Of a DNA stretch of 35,941 nucleotides, positions 1-9,233 are shown piece by piece; the first letter of the stretch is position 1, and the number at the start of each line of letters is the position of its first letter. Source of the DNA: an uncultured Erysipelotrichaceae bacterium. GTDB taxonomy: Bacteria; Bacillota_I; Bacilli_A; RF39; UBA660. Where the stretch lies: NCBI GenBank assembly GCA_948439995.1, contig CAOJNP010000009.1:1-35941 (forward strand), given 5' to 3'. The translations under genes and the position numbers were made by a program. Under the pieces are notes generated by a model, which was not told the origin of the DNA, searched no databases, and saw nothing but the letters and a program-made list of their open reading frames with translations.

Positions 1-48
1 TATTATTTGATAAACTTATATAAAATGGTGCGGTTGAGATTTCAATTA

Positions 49-86
49 AAAAAAACATTCATTTGACAAGCAAATGAATGTTTTTT
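49..86 (-). terminator. Intrinsic terminator of ileS
   Basis: A 12-bp perfect stem (54-65 with 71-82) with a 5-nt loop is followed by a T run when read on the minus strand. The ileS stop codon lies at 85-87, directly upstream. An A run on the other side means it could also terminate plus-strand transcription entering from the left. Positions 1-48 hold no gene I can recognise. Confidence 0.85.
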
Positions 87-3000
87 AATCCTCTTTTACA
101 ATTTGAAAAGAAATCATTTCTCCATTTAAATCATATTCCAATCCATCATTTTTTTCTTTTCGAATTTCTTTTGCTAATGTTTCTTCTTTAATATATGGTT
201 CGTAAATGTTGATTGCTTGATCTATTTTCTCATTTCCCATATAAGTAATATGAATGCGATCACTTACTTCTAAGTTTTTTTCTTTTCTTAAATTTTGAAC
301 TTTAGAAACTAGTTCTCTTGCCAATCCTTCTAAAATTAAATCTTCTGTTCGTTCTGTATTTAATATTAAAAATTGATTTTTTTCCATACCTACATTGAAT
401 CCTTCTTTGGCACAGATTCTAATTTCAACCATTTCTTTGGTAACAATAAATTTTTCATCATTTAATAAAATTTCAATTTCTCTTCCCTGTTGCAGTAATT
501 TTTTTTCTTCTTCTTTTAAATTTTCTAATATGCTTTGAAATTCTTTCATTTTGGATCCTAATACTTTTCCTACTTCTTTAAAGTTTGGTTTGATTATAAA
601 ATTCATAAATTCACTAAATTCATCTAAGAAAACTACTTTTTTAACATTTAATTCTTCTTCGATTAAAGGAACCAAATCTATGATTTTAACTTCTAATTTT
701 TGATCCAATAAAACTTCTTTTAAAGGTTCTCGTACCTTTATTTTTACTTCTTCTCTAATATTTCTTCCAATACTAATTAAGTCTCTTACTAAATCCATTT
801 TTTCTTCTAATTCTGAATTTAATAATACTTCTTGACATTTTGGATAATCACTTAAATGAACGCTTTCTTCTCCCGTTAAATTACGATAAATTTCTTCACT
901 GATAAAAGGAGTTATTGGTGCAATGAGTTTAGATAATCCTTCTAATACTTCATAAGTTGTTTTATATACACTTTTTTTCGAATCGTCTAATTCACTTTTC
1001 CAAAAACGTTTTCTATTTCTTCTAATATACCAATTGGATAAGTCTTCTGATACAAAGTTGGTAATGGCTCTCACTACTTTATTTAAGTCGAATTCTTCGA
1101 AAGAATGGACTACATATTTTACTAAATGGTTGTATTTTGATAAAAGCCATAAGTCAATTTCTTCTCTCTTTTCGTAAGGAATGTTACATTCTTCTAAGTT
1201 CACTTGATCTGTATTGGCATACATTGCAAAAAAATTATAAGTGTTTTTTAAAGGATTCATAAATTTTGAATATACTTCTTTTAATCCTTTTAAATCAAAA
1301 CGAAGTGGAGTCCATACCGGAGAAACATAAGGAAGATAAAATCGAGTAGTATCGGCTCCAAATTCTTTCATGGTAGTAAAAGGTTCTACAATGTTTCCCT
1401 TACTTTTGCTCATTTTTTTTCCTTCTGCATCTTGAACAAGTTCATTAACTAAAACATTTTTATATGGTGCACAACCTTTTAAAAAGGTAGAAATAATTAA
1501 AAGAGAATAAAACCAACCTCTGGTTTGATCAATTCCTTCACAGATAAAATCAGCTGGAAATTGAGTCTCAAATATTTCTTTGTTTTCAAATGGATAATGA
1601 TATTGTGAAAAAGGCATGGATCCTGAATCAAACCAACAATCGATAACATCACACACTCTATTCATTACTCCATTACATTTTGGACAAGTTAAATGAATGT
1701 CATCTACAAAAGGTCTATGAAGTTCTAGTTCTTCTTCCTTTAAAGTTTCTATTGCATTTTCACACAGTTCTTTTCTAGAACCAATCATTATTTCATGTCC
1801 GCAATTACATTTCCAAAGTGGTAATGGTGTCCCCCAATATCGATTTCTAGAAATGGCCCAATCTTTTAATTCTTCTAACCAATTACCAAATCTTTTTTCC
1901 CCAACATAACTTGGATACCAATTCACTTGTTTGTTTGCTTCTATAATTTTTTCTTTTAATTTTGTTGTTTCAATATAGTAACTTGGTTTGGAATAATAAA
2001 TTAAAGGGGTATTACATCTCCAACAATGAGGATAGTTATGACTTATCTTTTGTTTTTTAAATAGTTTATGATTGGCTTTTAAATATTTTATGATTTCTAA
2101 GTCGGCATCAAATACAAATTGATCTTTCCATAAACCTTCTATATATTTTCCATCTTCTCCAACTGGATTTAAATAAGGTAAATTATATTTTTTCCCAACT
2201 TTGGCATCATCTTCTCCAAATGCTGGAGCAATATGGACGATACCAGTTCCACTGTCCATGGTTACATAAGAGTCACATGTTACATAAAAAGCTTTTTTGT
2301 CTACCGATAAAGATGGAATTAACTGTTCGTATTCTTGGTATTCTAATTCTTTTCCTTGATAAGATTCTAATACAGAATAATCTTCTCCTAAAATATTCGT
2401 AGCTAATTTTTCTGCAACGATAAACTGATTTCCCTGAGATTCTGCTAAGATATAAGTTTCTTCTGGATTGACACATAAAGCAACATTGGAAATTAAAGTC
2501 CAAGGTGTTGTTGTCCAAACTAAAAAATATATATCACTATCCTTTTTTTTCATTGGAACAACGACAGTATCGACACTTACTTCTTTATAACCTTGCGCTA
2601 CTTCATGACTAGCAAGACCTGTACCACATCTTGGACAGTAAGGTAAAATTTTACTTCCTAAATAAAAGTATCCTTCTTCATGAAATTTTTTTAAGATCCA
2701 CCATTCGGTTTCAATATAATTGTTGTCATAGGTAATATAAGGATTTTTTAAATCAATAAATTGTCCCATTTTGCTTGTTAAATCAGAAAAAGTTTTTTCG
2801 TTTTCCCATACACTTTTTCTACATTCTGCATTAAATGTTTCAATTCCATATTCTTCAATATCTTTTTTCCCATTGAATCCTAATTTTTTTTCTACTTGAA
2901 CTTCAACTGGTAATCCATGGGTGTCCCATCCTATTTTTCTTATTACTTTATAGCCTTGCATCGATTTGTATTTACAAAAGGTGTCTTTTAAGAATTTTGC

Positions 3001-3186
3001 AAGCATATGATGAAGCCCTGGATGACCATTGGCTGTTGCTGGTCCATCATAAAATACCCAATAGGGAGCATTTTTTCTTGATTCTATTTGACGGTTTAAT
3101 ATTTCATTAATACTCCCCCAAGAATTTAAAATAACTTGTTCACTTTCTTCTACTGATTTATTTTCTAATAATTTAAACTCTTTCAT
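85..3186 (-). CDS. ileS: Isoleucyl-tRNA synthetase, class-2-like (IleRS2)
   Basis: Charges tRNA-Ile with isoleucine in the cytoplasm and edits misactivated valine. The 1033-residue length and sequence style fit the eukaryote-like IleRS2 branch. The N-terminal signature region reads PGLHH, so the usual HxGH is replaced by G57-L-H-H60; the KMSKS loop is intact at 591-595 (KMSKS followed by KGN). Two CxxC pairs (YCPRCG and HCWRCN) flank the inserted editing domain, and another Cys cluster (CNCGH, CPKC) follows. The start is the ATG at 3186, preceded by a GAAAGGA ribosome site. An Ile-type T-box and a strong promoter lie upstream, so expression should rise when tRNA-Ile is uncharged. In IleRS2 enzymes the GxHH form of the motif is known to give very high mupirocin resistance; its effect here is inferred. 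Confidence 0.97.
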   Translation of the reverse strand: MKEFKLLENKSVEESEQVILNSWGSINEILNRQIESRKNAPYWVFYDGPATANGHPGLHHMLAKFLKDTFCKYKSMQGYKVIRKIGWDTHGLPVEVQVEKKLGFNGKKDIEEYGIETFNAECRKSVWENEKTFSDLTSKMGQFIDLKNPYITYDNNYIETEWWILKKFHEEGYFYLGSKILPYCPRCGTGLASHEVAQGYKEVSVDTVVVPMKKKDSDIYFLVWTTTPWTLISNVALCVNPEETYILAESQGNQFIVAEKLATNILGEDYSVLESYQGKELEYQEYEQLIPSLSVDKKAFYVTCDSYVTMDSGTGIVHIAPAFGEDDAKVGKKYNLPYLNPVGEDGKYIEGLWKDQFVFDADLEIIKYLKANHKLFKKQKISHNYPHCWRCNTPLIYYSKPSYYIETTKLKEKIIEANKQVNWYPSYVGEKRFGNWLEELKDWAISRNRYWGTPLPLWKCNCGHEIMIGSRKELCENAIETLKEEELELHRPFVDDIHLTCPKCNGVMNRVCDVIDCWFDSGSMPFSQYHYPFENKEIFETQFPADFICEGIDQTRGWFYSLLIISTFLKGCAPYKNVLVNELVQDAEGKKMSKSKGNIVEPFTTMKEFGADTTRFYLPYVSPVWTPLRFDLKGLKEVYSKFMNPLKNTYNFFAMYANTDQVNLEECNIPYEKREEIDLWLLSKYNHLVKYVVHSFEEFDLNKVVRAITNFVSEDLSNWYIRRNRKRFWKSELDDSKKSVYKTTYEVLEGLSKLIAPITPFISEEIYRNLTGEESVHLSDYPKCQEVLLNSELEEKMDLVRDLISIGRNIREEVKIKVREPLKEVLLDQKLEVKIIDLVPLIEEELNVKKVVFLDEFSEFMNFIIKPNFKEVGKVLGSKMKEFQSILENLKEEEKKLLQQGREIEILLNDEKFIVTKEMVEIRICAKEGFNVGMEKNQFLILNTERTEDLILEGLARELVSKVQNLRKEKNLEVSDRIHITYMGNEKIDQAINIYEPYIKEETLAKEIRKEKNDGLEYDLNGEMISFQIVKED

Positions 3187-3207
3187 TTTTTATATCCTTT
3201 CTTTTCA

Positions 3208-3418
3208 TAAAAAAAAGGTAATACCAAAGGACGAATAAATCGTGGTACCACCTTATTTAGACTCTTTTTGATAACGCAGACATCTGCGAATAAAAACTTA
3301 CTTCTATTCAGTTTCCTAGCTCCCAAGTGATTTTTACAAAAAGAATATGATCTATTTTCACCAATTCTAGACTCTCTTTTTTCATTTCTTTTTATAACGT
3401 CTTGTTCTTTGCTTTTCT
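3208..3418 (-). promoter_or_regulatory. T-box riboswitch, isoleucine type, controlling ileS
   Basis: The minus strand shows the stem-I AGAGAG bulge and GGTG distal loop (about 3359-3377), a specifier-loop strand ending ATCA (specifier ATC at 3329-3331, pairing with tRNA-Ile), and the conserved T-box AAGGTGGTACCACG (about 3240-3254), whose TGGT bulge would pair with an ACCA acceptor end. The specifier loop is framed by AAAAAG/CTTTTT and CAAG/CTTG pairs. The competing terminator pairs AAGGTGGTACC with GGTATTACCTT and ends in a run of eight T (3209-3216). Uncharged tRNA-Ile should stabilise the antiterminator and allow ileS transcription. Confidence 0.92.
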
Positions 3419-3424
3419 TTTATC

Positions 3425-3453
3425 ATTATATGTTTAAACCTTTGAAAAGTCAA
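3425..3453 (-). promoter_or_regulatory. Housekeeping promoter of ileS leader
   Basis: The -35 is TTGACT (3448-3453) and the -10 is TATAAT (3425-3430), with an exact 17-nt spacer. Predicted transcription starts near 3418, just before stem I of the T-box. Confidence 0.85.
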
Positions 3454-3461
3454 ATTTAATT

Positions 3462-4235
3462 TCATTTCATTTCTTTCTTACGACTTATTTCCAAATCGAT
3501 TAGAGGATCACCATTTCTCGAAATTGCATTTTTTATTAAGTTTCCATTTCTAAAAATTTTATATAACCTGGAACCTTCAATATTAATATCAAAACTAATT
3601 GTTTTTAATTCTGTGATAATTGTAGGTAGTAATTTTTTTAGAATTTCAAAATAAAGATTTGCTTCTTTTATATCGTTGGATTCCAATTTTTTTATTACTT
3701 TTTCAACTTTACTTATTCCAATACATGGTAACGTTAAGTGACCTTGAAAACAGATTATGGAAATATGATTGTCTGATTGGATTCCAATTCGAACTATTTT
3801 ATTTTGTGAACCTATGTTTTCTTTATTGGCTATGGTTATTTTTGTTTGGCCTGTACAATATTCAAATAATTTGCATGAAAGTCGATTTTGCCTTTTTACA
3901 TACTCATATTTGGATTTTAATTGATCATTTTTTACTTCAATGGTTGGATAATCTTCGATATTGCCACAACAAAATCCGAGATTATATACTGAATTATCTG
4001 TAATTAAATTTGCGTAAAATTTACTTTTTTCTTGTGTTACAACTTGAAAGTCCATATTAGTTGCATTTTCTATTCCTAACATTTTTAACAAATTTTTCAT
4101 TTTTTCCGTTAATTGTTTCTTTGACTGATTGAATTTTAAGTATCCAATTAAACCTTTTTGTTCTATATATTCCATTCCAAACCATTCACATAATTGTTTT
4201 ATTCCTAAATTGTTTGTTTGTTTTTTTATTTTCAT
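3462..4235 (-). CDS. Hypothetical protein, 257 aa
   Basis: I do not recognise this family. The preferred start is the ATG at 4235, preceded by GAAAGGAA at good spacing; an ATG eight codons upstream has no ribosome site. The protein has no signal peptide and no obvious membrane segment, is Lys/Ile/Asn rich, and carries scattered cysteines (GFCCGN, CKLFEYC). The pattern of an N-terminal helical part followed by beta-rich stretches looks like a soluble cytoplasmic protein. It sits alone between lon and the ileS promoter, with 113 nt between its start and the lon stop. It is absent from the equivalent B. subtilis neighbourhoods as I recall them. It could be lineage-specific. No terminator is visible, so it may read into the ileS leader. 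Confidence 0.7.
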   Translation of the reverse strand: MKIKKQTNNLGIKQLCEWFGMEYIEQKGLIGYLKFNQSKKQLTEKMKNLLKMLGIENATNMDFQVVTQEKSKFYANLITDNSVYNLGFCCGNIEDYPTIEVKNDQLKSKYEYVKRQNRLSCKLFEYCTGQTKITIANKENIGSQNKIVRIGIQSDNHISIICFQGHLTLPCIGISKVEKVIKKLESNDIKEANLYFEILKKLLPTIITELKTISFDINIEGSRLYKIFRNGNLIKNAISRNGDPLIDLEISRKKEMK

Positions 4236-4348
4236 AATTTGATTCCTTTCTTTTTTCATGTTTTTACCATTTTTTTAGCTTTTTTTAAGTATTGACAGCT
4301 TATGATTTTGGAAAATTAATAACTTAATTTTAAACGTAATGAATAGTA

Positions 4349-6664
4349 TTATTTTTCTGTAAATAATTGTTTATAGATTTCTTTATAGTTGTTTACTTCA
4401 ATAATTTCAATATTTTGTTTTAAAAATTCTGGAATTTCTTCTAAATCCATATGATTTTTTTTGGGAATAAATACTTTTTTTATTTTCTCATTATAAGCTC
4501 CAATTAACTTTTCTTTTAAACCTCCAATTGGAATGATATCACCTCTTAAAGTCATTTCTCCTGTCATGGCAATACTAGACGATATCTTATCTCCTTTTAT
4601 TAGACTAATTAATGAAGTAACTATGGTGACACCAGCACTTGGTCCATCTTTTGGAACCGCTCCTTCCAAAGCATGAATGTGGATATCTTTGGTATTAAAA
4701 TAATAATCATTTATTTTAAATTCATTTTTATGAGATTTAATATAACTAATTGCTACATCAATACTTTCTTGCATCACTTTTCCAAGTGATCCTGTATATT
4801 TTATTTGACCAGTTCCTTCATACAAGCAACTTTCAATTGGAAGAACAGCACCACCTACTGAAGTATAAGCAAGACCATAAACCAGTCCTGGCATCATATT
4901 TTTGGTAACATTATCATCAATAAAATGATATTCTCCCAAAAACTTTATTACATCTTTTTTGGTTATATTTTTTTTCATATCAGTATTTTCTTTTAAACAT
5001 TCTGTTAAAATTTTTCTAACGATTGTAGATAACACTCTTTCTAATTCTCTTACTCCTGCTTCTTTTGTATAGTGATTAATGATAATTTCTAAAATAGTGT
5101 CACTCATTTTAATATTGCCTTCTAAAATTCCATGATCTTTTAATACTTTTGGTAACAAATATTTTTTAGCAATATCTAATTTTTCAAAAAGGGTATAACT
5201 TGATAATTCCAAAATTTCTAAACGATCACGTAACTCTACTGGAATATTATATTTATCATTTGCAGTTAATATGAAGAAAATCTGTGATAAATCAAACGGT
5301 TCTTCTATATAATTGTCAGTAAAAAAGCGATTTTGTTCGGGATCTAGAATATCTAATAAAACACTTGCTGGATCTCCTTTATAGTCTTTTACCATTTTGT
5401 CTACTTCATCAATTAAGAATAATGGATTTTTACTACCACATTTTTTTAATCCTTGAATAATTTTTCCAGGAGATGCTCCCATGTATGTTTTTCTGTGTCC
5501 ATTTAATTCATTGGAATCAGAAAGCCCTCCCACACTAATTTTATAAAATTCTTTTTCTAAACTTTTGGCAATGGAAATCGCAATGGATGTTTTTCCAACT
5601 CCTGGAGGCCCAACTAGGCAAAGAATCGGACAACGAATATCTTTGTTGTATTTTTTTACAGCAACATATTCAATGATTCGTTCTTTTATTTCCTCTAAAC
5701 CATAATGAGTACTATCTAATTTATTTTTAATTTGTTTTAAGTTGTCTTGTTCTTCTTGAAAATTATTCCATGGTAAATATAAGATCCAATCTAAATAATT
5801 TCTAATAATAGAAGCATCTGGACTCATTTCAGGTGTTAAATCATATTTTCGGATTTCGCTGGCTATTTTATCTTTTATTTTAATTGAAATATCTAATTCT
5901 TTTAGTCGATTTTCAAAAACTTCTACTTCTTTTTTCTTGAAGTCTTCTTCTCCTAATTCTTTTTCAATTTCATGAATTTTTTCACGTAAAATATATTCTT
6001 TTTGATTTTGTTCCATTTCATTACGAAGTGAATTTTCAATTTTTTGATCTAATCTAATTACTTGTAATTCAAATTCTAAATCTTGCAATAACTTTTCAGC
6101 ACGTTTTACAGCATTTATTTCCTCCATGTACTCCATTTTTCTTTCAAAGGTAATGGGCAAAAATGTTGATATGATATCTGTTAAAGTGGATAAACACTCA
6201 ACATTTTCAGTTACATTTAAAATACTATTGGATATATTTGGACTGGCTTTGATATATTTTTTTAAACTAGTTGTAATTTTTCTTTTAAATGCTAAACTTT
6301 TTGCTTTTTCGATTTCTTCTATTTTAATGTTGTGATAAATGCAATGCAAAATTTCTTCTTCTTCACTAAAATATTTTTCTACTTCTACGCGACGAAGTCC
6401 TAATAATTTTACTCTTAAATGCCCATTGGGTAATTCAATCTTACTTTTAATTTTACCAACGACTCCAACTTTTGGTAAATCATCGACATCAGGTATTTCT
6501 TCTAATTCATTTTTGGGACAAACAATTAATACTTCTTTATTATATTTGCTGCAAGAAAGCATAATAATTTCTCTAGTTAAGTCATTATTTAATTCTATTT
6601 TTACTTCTTGATCTGGTAGTAAAAGGAGTTTTCGGAGTAATAAAACTGGAAGATTTTGATTCAT
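4349..6664 (-). CDS. lon: ATP-dependent protease Lon (LonA type)
   Basis: Cytosolic AAA+ serine protease that degrades misfolded and regulatory proteins. The 771-residue protein has the N-terminal substrate-binding domain (LPVLLLRKLLLLP at the start), a coiled-coil middle, Walker A GPPGVGKTS and Walker B LFLIDEVDK, and a C-terminal peptidase domain with the Ser-Lys dyad S676 (DGPSAG) and K719 (GGLKEK); the 43-residue spacing equals that of E. coli Lon. A strong AAAGGAG site precedes the ATG. It follows tig on the same strand; the clpX and second lon gene found beside tig in many Bacilli are not here. I saw no CIRCE or CtsR operator upstream. Confidence 0.97.
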   Translation of the reverse strand: MNQNLPVLLLRKLLLLPDQEVKIELNNDLTREIIMLSCSKYNKEVLIVCPKNELEEIPDVDDLPKVGVVGKIKSKIELPNGHLRVKLLGLRRVEVEKYFSEEEEILHCIYHNIKIEEIEKAKSLAFKRKITTSLKKYIKASPNISNSILNVTENVECLSTLTDIISTFLPITFERKMEYMEEINAVKRAEKLLQDLEFELQVIRLDQKIENSLRNEMEQNQKEYILREKIHEIEKELGEEDFKKKEVEVFENRLKELDISIKIKDKIASEIRKYDLTPEMSPDASIIRNYLDWILYLPWNNFQEEQDNLKQIKNKLDSTHYGLEEIKERIIEYVAVKKYNKDIRCPILCLVGPPGVGKTSIAISIAKSLEKEFYKISVGGLSDSNELNGHRKTYMGASPGKIIQGLKKCGSKNPLFLIDEVDKMVKDYKGDPASVLLDILDPEQNRFFTDNYIEEPFDLSQIFFILTANDKYNIPVELRDRLEILELSSYTLFEKLDIAKKYLLPKVLKDHGILEGNIKMSDTILEIIINHYTKEAGVRELERVLSTIVRKILTECLKENTDMKKNITKKDVIKFLGEYHFIDDNVTKNMMPGLVYGLAYTSVGGAVLPIESCLYEGTGQIKYTGSLGKVMQESIDVAISYIKSHKNEFKINDYYFNTKDIHIHALEGAVPKDGPSAGVTIVTSLISLIKGDKISSSIAMTGEMTLRGDIIPIGGLKEKLIGAYNEKIKKVFIPKKNHMDLEEIPEFLKQNIEIIEVNNYKEIYKQLFTEK

Positions 6665-6691
6665 AGTTTTCTCCTTTCATCATTGCGACTT

Positions 6692-6720
6692 ATTATATTC
6701 ATTTTAATTTAGAAAGTAAA
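6692..6720 (-). promoter_or_regulatory. Predicted promoter of lon
   Basis: TTTACT (6715-6720) and TATAAT (6692-6697) are separated by 17 nt, about 28 nt upstream of the lon start. Confidence 0.6.
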
Positions 6721-6793
6721 TCAATTTTACATTATTTTACACAATTTTTTTAACAATTTTTGGGTTCTTTTCAATCATAAAAAAAGAACTTTT

Positions 6794-8041
6794 TTAAGCT
6801 CTAATTTTTTCCATTGCTTCACGCATTTTCATATCATACTTGACAATATCGATGCTTCCATATGCTTTGATTAATTCTTCTTTTGAAATACCATAATTTT
6901 CTGCCATCTCTTTTGTTTTTTCTTCTACTTCTTTTTCCGTAAAATCTATTTTTTCTACTTCTGCAACTTCTTCTAGTAAATAACGGTATTTAACTCTTTT
7001 TATTGCTTCTGGTTTCATTTGCTCATGTAACTTTTCATGATCTACACCAGTAAACTTTGCATATTGTTCTAAAGATAATCCTTGCATTTTTAATTGTTCT
7101 TCAAATTGATGAATCATGCGATGAATTTCATCGTCAATTATTTCATCATTTAAATCAATGGTCATATTTTCAGCAGCTTTTTCTAAACATGCATCTAAGT
7201 AAGTATCTTCTATTTCTTTTTCTTTTCGTTCTTGAATTACTTTTTCAATTTCTGTTTTTAATTCTTCTTCATTGGTAACTTTATCATATCCTAAATCTTT
7301 GAAAAAATCTTCATTCATTTCTGGAAGTACTCTTGTTTTTATTTCCATTACTTCGACATCAAATTTTACATCTTTTCCACCAAGGTCTTGAGCATAATTT
7401 TCTGGGAATGTTAATTCAAGTGTTTTCTTGTCTCCTTTTCTTAGTCCAATTAAACCACTTTCAAATCCTGGAATAAAAGTATTTGAACCAATTTCTAATG
7501 GGAAATTCTCACCATTTCCACCTTCTAATTCGTTTCCATCTACATAACCTTTAAAATTAATTACTGCAGTATCTTTTTCTTCAATCTTTTCTTTTTCATC
7601 TTTTAAAGAAATTTCTGCAAATTGATTTCTTAAATTTTCAATTTCAGAAGCAATTTCTTCTTTGGTAACTTTTGGTGTTTCTTTTTTTATTTTTAAGTTT
7701 TTATATTCTCCTAATTTTATTTCGGGTTTTGTAATTATAGTAAATAAAAATGTTACTGATTTTTCATCGATTGTTTTTACATCTAATTTTGGTTCAATTA
7801 CAGGAATTAATTGATTATCTTTCATTACGTTTTGATAAGCTTTCTCTACAGCACAATCAATGGCGTCCATATATAATGATTCCATTCCAAATTTTTTGAT
7901 ATATACTTCTTTTGGTGCAGTTCCTTTTCGAAAACCATCTATCTTTACTTCTTTATTTTTTTTCTTAAAAGACTTATCCAAACAATTTTCCCAATCTTTT
8001 CCTTCCACTTTTACTTCAATTTCATGTACGTTTTTTTTCAT
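6794..8041 (-). CDS. tig: Trigger factor, ribosome-associated chaperone
   Basis: Binds the ribosome near the exit tunnel and folds nascent chains; it also has peptidyl-prolyl isomerase activity. The 415 residues show the N-terminal ribosome-docking signature GFRKGTAP (about 37-44), an FKBP-type PPIase domain (about 150-245, with TAVINFKGYVDG and the ENFPLEIGSNTFIPGFE stretch) and a long helical C-terminal chaperone domain. The start ATG has a GAAAGGAT site. The gene has its own promoter and precedes lon. Length is slightly short of the 424-432 usual in Bacilli, within normal variation. Confidence 0.96.
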   Translation of the reverse strand: MKKNVHEIEVKVEGKDWENCLDKSFKKKNKEVKIDGFRKGTAPKEVYIKKFGMESLYMDAIDCAVEKAYQNVMKDNQLIPVIEPKLDVKTIDEKSVTFLFTIITKPEIKLGEYKNLKIKKETPKVTKEEIASEIENLRNQFAEISLKDEKEKIEEKDTAVINFKGYVDGNELEGGNGENFPLEIGSNTFIPGFESGLIGLRKGDKKTLELTFPENYAQDLGGKDVKFDVEVMEIKTRVLPEMNEDFFKDLGYDKVTNEEELKTEIEKVIQERKEKEIEDTYLDACLEKAAENMTIDLNDEIIDDEIHRMIHQFEEQLKMQGLSLEQYAKFTGVDHEKLHEQMKPEAIKRVKYRYLLEEVAEVEKIDFTEKEVEEKTKEMAENYGISKEELIKAYGSIDIVKYDMKMREAMEKIRA

Positions 8042-8067
8042 ATTTTTAATCCTTTCAGTTACGTTTT

Positions 8068-8096
8068 ATTATATCGAGTTCTAGAACACTTTGCAA
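8068..8096 (-). promoter_or_regulatory. Promoter of tig with palindrome in spacer
   Basis: TTGCAA (8091-8096) and TATAAT (8068-8073) with a 17-nt spacer. The spacer contains the perfect 10-bp palindrome GTTCTAGAAC (8078-8087), which is placed as an operator would be. Confidence 0.75.
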
Positions 8097-8104
8097 GTTA
8101 TTTC

Positions 8105-9181
8105 CTAGTCAATTCTTTTTCTCGCTTCTCCAAACACTTTTTTTTCGATTTCTTTTAAAAAATTAAAATCAATATTTTCTGGTAAATCTGCAATATCTAT
8201 TGTTGCTTCTCCAGCATGAAAAAGACTCATTTCTTCATCTAGGGAAGATATGGTGATAAAATTAATATATCTTGAAGTCGGATTAAAAAGATACCAATTA
8301 TGATTTTGATAAAATAAAACATAACAATGATATTTGATTTGCTGATTTTCTCTAATTCGCATCATTCTAATTCTACTTGGAAAACCAAGATGTTTTAAGA
8401 ATTTATCAACGACTCTAGCTATGTCAAAGCAACAACCTTTTCTTGTTATTAAGGTGTGAGTAATCGGGGGAATTACATACTGTTTTTGAAATTCTTTTGA
8501 AATATTTTCATGATACTGCCATTTTTCATTCATCCAACTATATTGTATTTTATTCCATATAAAATAATAAATATCTTCTACCGATTTTATTTCTTCTTCT
8601 TGTTTCCAATATTTTCTTTTTAAAAATTGAAAACTGATTTGATTTAATTCTTTTTGATTAGCTTGTTTTAACAATTTGAATTTCCATTGATTCCATGCAA
8701 TAATTTTGTCTTGCTCTTTTACATTAGATATTTTTAATTCTCTTACAAAAAATGGTCCAAATAATTCATAGAAATAAGATAGTTGCATCAAAGGATAAAG
8801 TAATTTTGCTTCTTTTTTTAAATATCCATCGGAAGTACATATTTGTTCTAAGAATATACATATGCGATGATCTTGTCTGTCAACTTCTTCTTCGAATAAA
8901 AGATATTCTACAATGATATCAAAGAGGTAAGTAAATTTTTTTTCCATATTTTTTTCTAATATTTTTCTTACTATTTTTGATAACAATTGTTTTATATTTT
9001 CATCGATTATTATTAACAGTTCTTCTTGTTCCAGATTAAAAATAATATTGATAGATTTATAACATCCCAAATATTCTATAATTCGATTGAGATTATTAGA
9101 TAAAATAGAATCTAGTTTTCTAAAATGGTTGTCGTCTAATTTATTTAAACTAATTTTTACAATTCCATAATCTTTTTCCAT
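8105..9181 (-). CDS. Transglutaminase-like fold protein
   Basis: The C-terminal part (about 235-320) resembles the transglutaminase-like cysteine-protease fold: ITRKGCCFDIARVV places C251 before a long helix, H285 lies in IKYHCYVLFY, and the third position is N300 in WYLFNPTSRY where an Asp is usual. This triad suggests a peptidase or peptidoglycan-linked enzyme or a degenerate relative. The first 230 residues are helical, Lys/Glu/Ile rich and not recognised. No signal peptide or membrane span is evident, so a cytoplasmic location is likely. The start has AAGGAAATC upstream. The gene lies between greA, whose terminator precedes it, and tig. Specific substrate is unknown. Confidence 0.7.
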   Translation of the reverse strand: MEKDYGIVKISLNKLDDNHFRKLDSILSNNLNRIIEYLGCYKSINIIFNLEQEELLIIIDENIKQLLSKIVRKILEKNMEKKFTYLFDIIVEYLLFEEEVDRQDHRICIFLEQICTSDGYLKKEAKLLYPLMQLSYFYELFGPFFVRELKISNVKEQDKIIAWNQWKFKLLKQANQKELNQISFQFLKRKYWKQEEEIKSVEDIYYFIWNKIQYSWMNEKWQYHENISKEFQKQYVIPPITHTLITRKGCCFDIARVVDKFLKHLGFPSRIRMMRIRENQQIKYHCYVLFYQNHNWYLFNPTSRYINFITISSLDEEMSLFHAGEATIDIADLPENIDFNFLKEIEKKVFGEARKRID

Positions 9182-9207
9182 AATGATTTCCTTACTTCGT
9201 GATTTAA

Positions 9208-9233
9208 CTAAAAAAACTAGCCGTTATGCTAGT
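9208..9233 (-). terminator. Intrinsic terminator of greA
   Basis: The 6-bp stem ACTAGC/GCTAGT (9228-9233 with 9216-9221) is followed by a T run on the minus strand. The greA stop codon (9224-9226) lies in the loop. Confidence 0.7.

Noticed and set aside
2220-2402. Plus-strand frame inside ileS
   Set aside because: It has no ribosome site and lies wholly inside a well-identified gene; similar frames inside lon, tig, ftsZ, the transketolase-family gene and others were dropped for the same reason.
3349-3351. Alternative ATC specifier in the ileS T-box
   Set aside because: This ATC lies close to the distal-loop stem; the one at 3329-3331 is framed by the pairs expected around a specifier loop.
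6764-6789. Terminator after tig
   Set aside because: GTTCTTTT/AAAAGAAC forms a hairpin, but on the minus strand it is followed by CCAAAAA and not by T residues; the T run is on the wrong side for tig.
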